64,000 nt of DNA from an uncultured Ruminococcus sp. Lineage in GTDB: Bacteria > Bacillota_A > Clostridia > Oscillospirales > Ruminococcaceae. The position numbers and the translations under genes are program-made. Below, one piece after another: positions 58,593-64,000 of this stretch; the first letter of the stretch is position 1; each line of letters begins with the position of its first letter. The notes under the pieces are model-generated. The model was not told where the DNA came from. It saw only the letters and a list, made by a program, of their open reading frames with translations, and made no database searches. The stretch is taken from NCBI GenBank assembly GCA_900315975.1, contig ONBA01000003.1, positions 1 through 64,000 on the forward strand, read 5' to 3'.

Positions 58593-61355
58593 TCACGCTG
58601 ATATACGTATAAACTGACTTTCATTTATAAGTCCTGCGTCATACTTCTGAATAGTCAGTGCGTCACTGCCGGTTATTCCGGATGCTCCGTCTACGTCTGC
58701 ATTCCTCTTGCCCTTGTCTGTGAGGAAATACTTGTCCTTGTTGCCGATATACTGAAGAATTGCTACTGCGTCTGCAACAGTTACAAAGCCGTCGTCATTA
58801 GCATCGCCTAAAACTCCGCTCTCTTCGGGAACTTCTGTTGTCGTCGTCGGAACATCAATGGCTGAAGATGATACGTAATCGTCAATTATTCCTGCCCAGA
58901 ATTTGCCTATCTTCTCGTATCCTGCGGCACTCGGATGAAGATTGTCGCTCTGAAGGTCTGCTGTTCCGTTGAGACAGCCGTGCACGTCCGCAAACTTTAC
59001 ATTCTTCCCTGCACTTGCATATGAGTCAGCAACCTTTTTAACTGTGCTGTTGTAATTTGCTACTCGCTGTGCATTTCCGCCGTATGCTGTGAATTCGGGG
59101 ATAGAACCCATGTATATCACACTATCTGACGGCATTGTTGAAAGTATGTAGTCAATGAGGTCGTGAAGGTCACTCTCACATTCGCTCAGTGCACGGTTAG
59201 CCGTCATGTCGTTAGTTCCGATTATCAGCAGTATTACATCAGGCTTTGCACTGCTTACTGCGTCCTTGCTCTTTAGCTTTTCAAGCAGTCCATTCTCGCC
59301 CCAGCTCGGGATAGGATACTTCTGTTTTATAGTGTATCCGCTGTATCCTGCGTGGTTGTCGTCGTATGAAACGCTTTTTCCGTTATAATTGAATGAAGCT
59401 CCGCTCTTGCCCTCGGGACCAACCATGTCTACCTGAGTGTAGCCCTTTTCTTTGAGGAAATAGTCAAGGTACTTTCTGTAGCCGCCTTCATTTCCATAGC
59501 CAAATGTGATAGAGTCACCAATTGGCATTACCCTTATTACGCCGTTTTTGCTGAGTTCACTGTTTCCGGGCTGAACAACCGGTCCCGCCGATGCAACTGT
59601 TCCCTTTCCGGTAACAACCGATGAAGCTATGCCGGGCTTTGATACCTGAACTGCGTCAACATAGAAGTCGAAGAGTCCGCCTGAGCCCTCGGGAGTTTCG
59701 ATGTAGAGAACGAGGTCGTTTCCGCCTTGCGGGATAGTGAATTCGGTATTCTCAATTTTGGTCCACTCGCCGCTCTTTGCATCACAGGTAGCGATCTTGT
59801 GATAAGAAGCATCGCTGCCGTCGTTCTGCTGGAGTGACATCTGTATAGTTCCTGCCGAGCCGCTCTTCTGGAGGACTGCTGCACTGAAGCTGTAAGTCTC
59901 ACCGGGGACGAACAATCCTGAGTCAAGAGTTATCGCACAGCCATGCCATTCCTTCTCCCTGCCCGAAACATACAGCGAGCTTGAACCGGAATAGTAGTTC
60001 TTGTTATCGTTGCCGACCGTCGCACTTCCTCTGCCGCTCCAGTCGTCCGTGCCGCTCTCGAAGTCGTTCTTGAAGTAGTCGTCATACGGATAGGGTTCCT
60101 TCGGCTGAGAAGTTGTCGTAGCTGTAACAGTCGTTGTAGGAGCCTGCTTTCCTGCCCAGAGGATAGAACTGTCGTTGATGACAGACATCATGGTATTAAG
60201 TACCGGCTCAGATGCTGAGTACCATGAATTCGCACTTCTGTTAAGGTAGCCGTGTGACTCTCCGCCGTTGCCGCCTTCAACGTTGTTATCCCAGAGTATA
60301 CACGGAATTCCGGCTTTTTTTGCCTGCGTGATGTAGTCCTTCGCCCACGCCTGACGTGCACTCAGATTGTTGAAGTTTGATGCGCTGAATTCTCCGATTA
60401 CTACGGGAATATTCTTCTCGTCCTCAAGTTGTTTGAGTCCGCTGAAAAAGCTGTTGATAGCTCCGGTATAGTCCTCACCCCAGCCGCTCTTGCCGGGATA
60501 ATTGTGGTTTGCCTTGTCGTCCTCTGCCATCGTGAAATAGTAAGGCAGGTACGCATGAACTGAATATGCAACATTTCCGCAGTTTGACGGGAATGATACC
60601 GCTCTTATCGCCTTCATGTCAGAAGATGCACAGTATCCCGGAAGCATAAGCAGACGCTCCTTATTTGCGGAAGAACCCTGTCCGCGTACTGTCGATACAA
60701 ACTTGGCATTGAGCTTGTTTATATAATTCCATGTATAACCGCCGTCTTCACTGCCGTTGCCCCACTGGCTTACTGACGGATTTCCGGTCTGACGCGGCTC
60801 ATTCATTCCCTCGAAAACAAGGTGCTGGTCGTAGTTTTTGAACTCCTCGGCTACCTGTTTCCATATAGCTGTAAGCTTGGTCTCAGCATTCTGATAGGTC
60901 TGGTCGTTGAACTGTGCAACGTTTATCCATTCTTCATGGTGAACGTTCAGTATAACGTACATATCGTTGCCGATACAATAGTCCACCACCTCCTTGACTC
61001 TCGACATCCATGCTCTGTCTATTTTATTGCTTCCGTCAAGATGCGGATACCATGTAGTCGGGATTCGCACTGTATTGAACCCCTTTTTCTTGACCGTGGT
61101 TATCATTGCCTGCGTTGTCTTAGGATTGCCCCAGCTTATCTCGGTATTCAGTCCGTAATTGCCGTTGCCTCCGGTCGCGTCAAGACTGTTGCCTAAATTC
61201 CAGCCAATCTTCATCTCACGCGTGATGTCGAATGCATTCATGCCGCTTGCGGCTTCCGCTTGGGTGACTTCACTGATAAACGTGAAATGGAAGCTCGTCA
61301 GCATACAGGCAGCTGCTGCGGCAGCGCTTACTGCCCTTTTGATAAATGACTTCAT
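58593..61355 (-). CDS. Cellulosomal GH5 endoglucanase - CBM - CE3-like esterase - dockerin
   Basis: 920 aa. Signal peptide (KSFIKRAVSAAAAAACMLTS). GH5 domain about residues 35-400: MKIGWNLGNSLDATGG, FEGMNEPRQTG (acid/base Glu about 186) and VVIGEFSASN (nucleophile Glu about 322), of the GH5_4 type. Then a beta-sandwich CBM (CBM4/9/22 pattern, FKNDFESGTDDWSGRGSATV). Then an SGNH esterase like CE3: VMPIGDSITFGYGNEGG, LIIGTNDMT and DNLHPSAAGYEKIG. The end is a dockerin, GDANDDGFVTVADAVAILQY plus a second loop. It cuts glucans or xylans and removes acetyl groups while attached to a cellulosome. ATG 61355 follows AAGGAGG by 9 nt. Confidence 0.93.
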   Translation of the reverse strand: MKSFIKRAVSAAAAAACMLTSFHFTFISEVTQAEAASGMNAFDITREMKIGWNLGNSLDATGGNGNYGLNTEISWGNPKTTQAMITTVKKKGFNTVRIPTTWYPHLDGSNKIDRAWMSRVKEVVDYCIGNDMYVILNVHHEEWINVAQFNDQTYQNAETKLTAIWKQVAEEFKNYDQHLVFEGMNEPRQTGNPSVSQWGNGSEDGGYTWNYINKLNAKFVSTVRGQGSSANKERLLMLPGYCASSDMKAIRAVSFPSNCGNVAYSVHAYLPYYFTMAEDDKANHNYPGKSGWGEDYTGAINSFFSGLKQLEDEKNIPVVIGEFSASNFNNLSARQAWAKDYITQAKKAGIPCILWDNNVEGGNGGESHGYLNRSANSWYSASEPVLNTMMSVINDSSILWAGKQAPTTTVTATTTSQPKEPYPYDDYFKNDFESGTDDWSGRGSATVGNDNKNYYSGSSSLYVSGREKEWHGCAITLDSGLFVPGETYSFSAAVLQKSGSAGTIQMSLQQNDGSDASYHKIATCDAKSGEWTKIENTEFTIPQGGNDLVLYIETPEGSGGLFDFYVDAVQVSKPGIASSVVTGKGTVASAGPVVQPGNSELSKNGVIRVMPIGDSITFGYGNEGGYRKYLDYFLKEKGYTQVDMVGPEGKSGASFNYNGKSVSYDDNHAGYSGYTIKQKYPIPSWGENGLLEKLKSKDAVSSAKPDVILLIIGTNDMTANRALSECESDLHDLIDYILSTMPSDSVIYMGSIPEFTAYGGNAQRVANYNSTVKKVADSYASAGKNVKFADVHGCLNGTADLQSDNLHPSAAGYEKIGKFWAGIIDDYVSSSAIDVPTTTTEVPEESGVLGDANDDGFVTVADAVAILQYIGNKDKYFLTDKGKRNADVDGASGITGSDALTIQKYDAGLINESQFIRISA

Positions 61356-61421
61356 TTTGACCATCCTCCTTATAGATAATGTTTCATATTCAGCAGCGCC
61401 TGCACACACTGCTTTGACTTT

Positions 61422-61450
61422 ATTCTATCATACTGCTCAAATCAAGTCAA
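61422..61450 (-). promoter_or_regulatory. Promoter of the cellulase gene
   Basis: Minus strand: TTGACT (61445-61450), 17-nt spacer, TAGAAT (61422-61427). Confidence 0.65.
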
Positions 61451-61540
61451 TCATTTTTATGCACATTGTATATACCATATGTGTAGAATAATCTTCAACC
61501 ATTTTATATATTTTTACCAAAGTTCCTTTCAAACAGAGAT

Positions 61541-61582
61541 AAAAAGGTCCTGAAAGTATAGGATTTCCCTTTCTTTCAGGAC
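61541..61582 (-). terminator. Terminator of the flavodoxin/cyclase pair
   Basis: GTCCTGAAAG pairs with CTTTCAGGAC over 16 nt; leftward it is followed by CTTTTTA. Confidence 0.8.
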
Positions 61583-61595
61583 TCTTCCATTTATT

Positions 61596-62186
61596 TCAGT
61601 CTTGCTGTATGAGATATGCTCTGCACGGCGCTCCGTCACAGCCTCCAAAATTCAGAGATGCTGCACTGAGAAAGTAGCGTCCCTCCTCAACGTCTGTAAG
61701 GACTATCCCCTCCAGCAGTACGATCTCCGCCCCGAGGAGGATCAGGTGCACTTCTTTTGGCGCGTCCTCAGGTCCTACGGTCTGACTTTCGTTGCCGATA
61801 AGCTTTATCCCTGCGTCCGCGAATACACGGGCTGCCGCTGCGGTAACAGTTGTCTTTCCGGCAATAAGTATCCGCTCCGCTGCACCGGCTTCGCGTGCCA
61901 TACGCATGATTTTTCCGGCTTTTTCTGCTGTTACATCACCTTCATGGCGCGCTACAAAACAGTCTCCGACAACTGCTTCAAGTCCGAGCTGGTCAATCGT
62001 TTTGCCTTCGGTTATAAAATGAAATGGAGCGTCGATATGCGTACCGTTATGGGCACACATCGAAAAATCGGTAAGGTTACAGATGTCCCCTCTTTCTATG
62101 CTTTGTGTCCGCTTCTTTACCGGTAACGGGTCGCCCGGAAACACGTTGCACGAAAAAACCTCCTGCGATATATCTATGATTTTCAC
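61596..62186 (-). CDS. Cyclase-family hydrolase (kynurenine-formamidase-like)
   Basis: 196 aa. MCAHNGTHIDAPFHFITEGK matches the HxGTHxDxPxH metal-binding motif of the cyclase family, whose members hydrolyse formamides or close rings. VFPGDPLPVKKRTQSIERG opens as in the family. GTG start 6 nt after the flavodoxin stop; probably translated from the same message. The substrate is unknown; no tryptophan-degradation genes are nearby. Confidence 0.9.
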   Translation of the reverse strand: MKIIDISQEVFSCNVFPGDPLPVKKRTQSIERGDICNLTDFSMCAHNGTHIDAPFHFITEGKTIDQLGLEAVVGDCFVARHEGDVTAEKAGKIMRMAREAGAAERILIAGKTTVTAAAARVFADAGIKLIGNESQTVGPEDAPKEVHLILLGAEIVLLEGIVLTDVEEGRYFLSAASLNFGGCDGAPCRAYLIQQD

Positions 62187-62192
62187 GGCTGA

Positions 62193-62657
62193 TTACCCGA
62201 TTTCTGCGAGCGCTTTTATGTCGTTTGCATTCGGATTTACCTTGCCTTCTACGATTTCTGCTCCCGGTGCACTCGGCTTGAGATTCTCAACTGCCTTGCC
62301 AAATCCACTGCCGCCCGATGTAGCAAATAACACTATCTTCTTACCTGTAAAATCATAGCTCTCAAGGAATGTATTGATTATTGTAGGCGCTATATACCAC
62401 CATACGGGGAAACCGACATATACTGTGTCATAGTCCGAAATATTGGCATTTTTATCTGCTGTCGCCGGACGTGAGTTGTGGTCGCTCATCTCTACGCTGC
62501 TGCGCGACTGCTTGTCCTGCCAGTTAAGGTCAGCAGACGTATACGGTGTCGCAGGACGTATCTCGTAAAGGTCGGCTCCTGCTGCATCTGCAAGTTTCTT
62601 TGCGAGAGAAGCGGTATTTCCGCTTGCTGAAAAGTATGCAACTAATTTTTTGCTCAT
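62193..62657 (-). CDS. Flavodoxin
   Basis: 154 aa. [20 protein letters not shown] is the FMN phosphate loop; [20 protein letters not shown] and [20 protein letters not shown] are further flavin contacts, typical of the flavodoxin_4 group of clostridia. A soluble electron carrier or quinone-reductase-like protein. AAGGAGG before the ATG. Confidence 0.93.
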   Translation of the reverse strand: MSKKLVAYFSASGNTASLAKKLADAAGADLYEIRPATPYTSADLNWQDKQSRSSVEMSDHNSRPATADKNANISDYDTVYVGFPVWWYIAPTIINTFLESYDFTGKKIVLFATSGGSGFGKAVENLKPSAPGAEIVEGKVNPNANDIKALAEIG

Positions 62658-62784
62658 GACGATTCCTCCTTATGAATCTGATTTGTATTATTATATCACA
62701 GTCCTCGTAATGTATCAAGTAATTGAAACAGCATTTCCATTTTTCCGACAAAAGTCCTGCCTCATATTTGTTTATATTGACAAA

Positions 62785-62818
62785 CAAGCCGTCTAAAGTT
62801 GTACTCATAGACGGCTTG
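62785..62818 (-). terminator. Terminator after the edge-truncated membrane protein
   Basis: CAAGCCGTCTA pairs with TAGACGGCTTG (11 bp) over a 12-nt loop; leftward it is followed by TTTGTC. Confidence 0.7.
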
Positions 62819-62843
62819 CTATATTTCAATGCTTCTGTTCATT

Positions 62844-64000
62844 TTAGCCGGATTTACGGCTTTCTTTATTCTGTTTCTCTGTCTCTCGACGTATGTTTTC
62901 CGCTATTTCTGACTGTTCGCGGTCAGTAATTCCTTTATATGACGAAAACTCTGATAACTGCCCGGATGATATCCTTTGTATCACTTTACCGTCACTCGAA
63001 AGTATTATAGCGTTTGCATTTTTATCAGGCTGCATGAACATCCTGAGTCTCCGCGCAAGAACACTGTCCGCAGGGGCATTAACCTTGCATGAAATGCTGC
63101 TGCCTGTGTACCTCGCCTCAGTCTCCTTGCCAAGATATCCGGATATATCGCTAATGTTACTGAACACGTATATTCCGGTATATTTTTCGGATACTTCGTT
63201 GTTTCCGTCAAACAATTCCCTGCGCTCATAGCGTGAAGTGTCCGGCTTCGGATACGCGGAGCTGCCGTTTGAGTATACCGACCTCTTCCACATCTCCCCC
63301 CTTTCGGGCAGCTCCAGCTTTTTATCGCCGGAGCTGATGGATATATCGTAAAAGCTGCCGTTTTCATCGCTTCCGTACAGTACCTCCTCATTTGCAAGTA
63401 CAGCTTTGTCGCCATCTTTTACATAGCAGATACCGCTGTATGATGCAAGTCCTTCTGCGTTTCCGATTCCACCCGCAGCTTTCAGAGCTTCATCATCACG
63501 CAGCTGCACATCGGCTGCTGTCAGTTCCTCGTCCGTGAAAGTGTATACGGGTTCAGCCGCAGCGATAATGCTGTCAGGTGTGTATTTTCCAGCATATTCG
63601 ACTGCATATACCTCTGCCGTATCTATCTCGTCAAACGGACACTGCCTAATATATATTCTGACATTCAGGTCTTCTGTTCCTGTGTTCTCAAACGGACACG
63701 TAAACAACGGTGTAACAAGAATGTCATCTGTAGAGTACACACTCAGCGGAACATCTATATATCTGTAGTCGCCGTCAGCAGTCAGACGCTCGACCGCGCT
63801 CGTTATGTCGCGGAAACTGTGCTCGCCCGGAGTTCCTACATTGCAGAAAAACCGATTAACAGTGACGCTTTTCGGAATAAAAACAAGACACAGCACTACT
63901 GCCGCCGCTATCGCTATCCATTTGAAGAAACCTTTTCCCCTGCTCCTGCCGGTGACGACTTCAAGGTCAGTTATAATATATTCGTCGTCTTCTGCTCCGA
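62844..64000 (-). CDS. Membrane-anchored protein of unknown function, 5' end outside the window
   Basis: The frame is open from 62844 to the window edge (at least 384 codons), so the gene is partial. An acidic N-terminal part (AEDDEYIITDLEVVTGRSRG) is followed by one membrane helix (FKWIAIAAAVVLCLVFI). A large extracytoplasmic domain comes next (PLSVYSTDDILVTPLFTCPF, then WKRSVYSNGSSAYP), with a charged tail (RRETEKQNKESRKSG). An internal GTG at 63896 is not the real start because it would remove the helix. I do not recognise the family. Confidence 0.75.
   Translation of the reverse strand, partial: GAEDDEYIITDLEVVTGRSRGKGFFKWIAIAAAVVLCLVFIPKSVTVNRFFCNVGTPGEHSFRDITSAVERLTADGDYRYIDVPLSVYSTDDILVTPLFTCPFENTGTEDLNVRIYIRQCPFDEIDTAEVYAVEYAGKYTPDSIIAAAEPVYTFTDEELTAADVQLRDDEALKAAGGIGNAEGLASYSGICYVKDGDKAVLANEEVLYGSDENGSFYDISISSGDKKLELPERGEMWKRSVYSNGSSAYPKPDTSRYERRELFDGNNEVSEKYTGIYVFSNISDISGYLGKETEARYTGSSISCKVNAPADSVLARRLRMFMQPDKNANAIILSSDGKVIQRISSGQLSEFSSYKGITDREQSEIAENIRRETEKQNKESRKSG

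Noticed and set aside
1..64000. tRNA or rRNA genes
   Set aside because: No cloverleaf with a GTTCRAN-type T-loop or rRNA core sequence was noticed on either strand; a dedicated scan would be needed to exclude a divergent tRNA.

Overview
The window looks like chromosome of an anaerobic gut or rumen Firmicute close to Ruminococcus (Oscillospiraceae). Three things point there. Secreted proteins carry type I dockerins (scaffoldin-like protein at 35.8-37.8 kb, GH5/CE3 cellulase at 58.6-61.4 kb). There are ferredoxin-dependent 2-oxoacid oxidoreductases and many lipoproteins with Thr/Glu-rich linkers. Promoters are near-consensus TTGACA-17-TATAAT with strong AGGAGG ribosome sites. I saw no rRNA, tRNA or CRISPR.

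Layout. 1-2.25 kb is a remnant of a phage-like or integrative element (AntA/KilA-C antirepressor, sigma-like protein, 5'-truncated XRE gene). Its edge runs into the 3' end of a secreted glycoside hydrolase. 4.3-8.9 kb holds an Fe-alcohol dehydrogenase and an unusual LacI-sensor/EAL/beta-helix protein. 9.0-10.4 kb holds a HAD phosphatase and a Fic toxin with its small antitoxin. 12.0-22.4 kb holds an autoregulated XRE/membrane-protein operon, a giant hybrid histidine kinase, acylphosphatase, a MITE-like repeat, a DUF4353-type lipoprotein with an OmpR-type two-component system, a GNAT protein and a pseudouridine synthase.

10.5-35.7 kb includes a sulfur and 2-oxoacid block: metY; a 2-oxoacid:ferredoxin oxidoreductase operon; an aminotransferase; a PaaK-like ligase; a methyltransferase-metB-like-cysK-LysR operon; and a TauT/SsuABC-type transporter. 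Five promoters in this block share one architecture: a CTATWRCY-like box exactly 26-27 nt upstream of the -35. Three of the transcripts begin with a tiny ORF carrying Arg-Cys codons near its end. One of these is followed by an intrinsic terminator, which suggests cysteine-responsive attenuation.

37.9-42.8 kb is a lipid operon (PlsC, acyl-CoA ligase, B12-type radical SAM, CDP-alcohol phosphatidyltransferase, permuted NlpC/P60-like protein). 43.1-45.0 kb is a nucleotidyltransferase/Fe-alcohol dehydrogenase pair. 45.0-49.7 kb holds a lipoprotein, a MORN-repeat protein, a DUF2130 protein and an ECF-like sigma factor. 49.8-55.3 kb is the most novel-looking locus: a dlt-like surface-acylation operon (adenylating ligase, carrier protein, MBOAT, SGNH protein) with a PLP fold-III decarboxylase inserted between the ligase and the carrier. 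That suggests a decarboxylated aminoacyl group, not D-alanine, is attached to the envelope. 55.6-64 kb holds an AI-2E-family permease, an ABC-F protein, the cellulase, a cyclase-family hydrolase, a flavodoxin and a membrane protein cut by the window edge.

Functions are assigned from motifs and remembered family knowledge. No database search was run.
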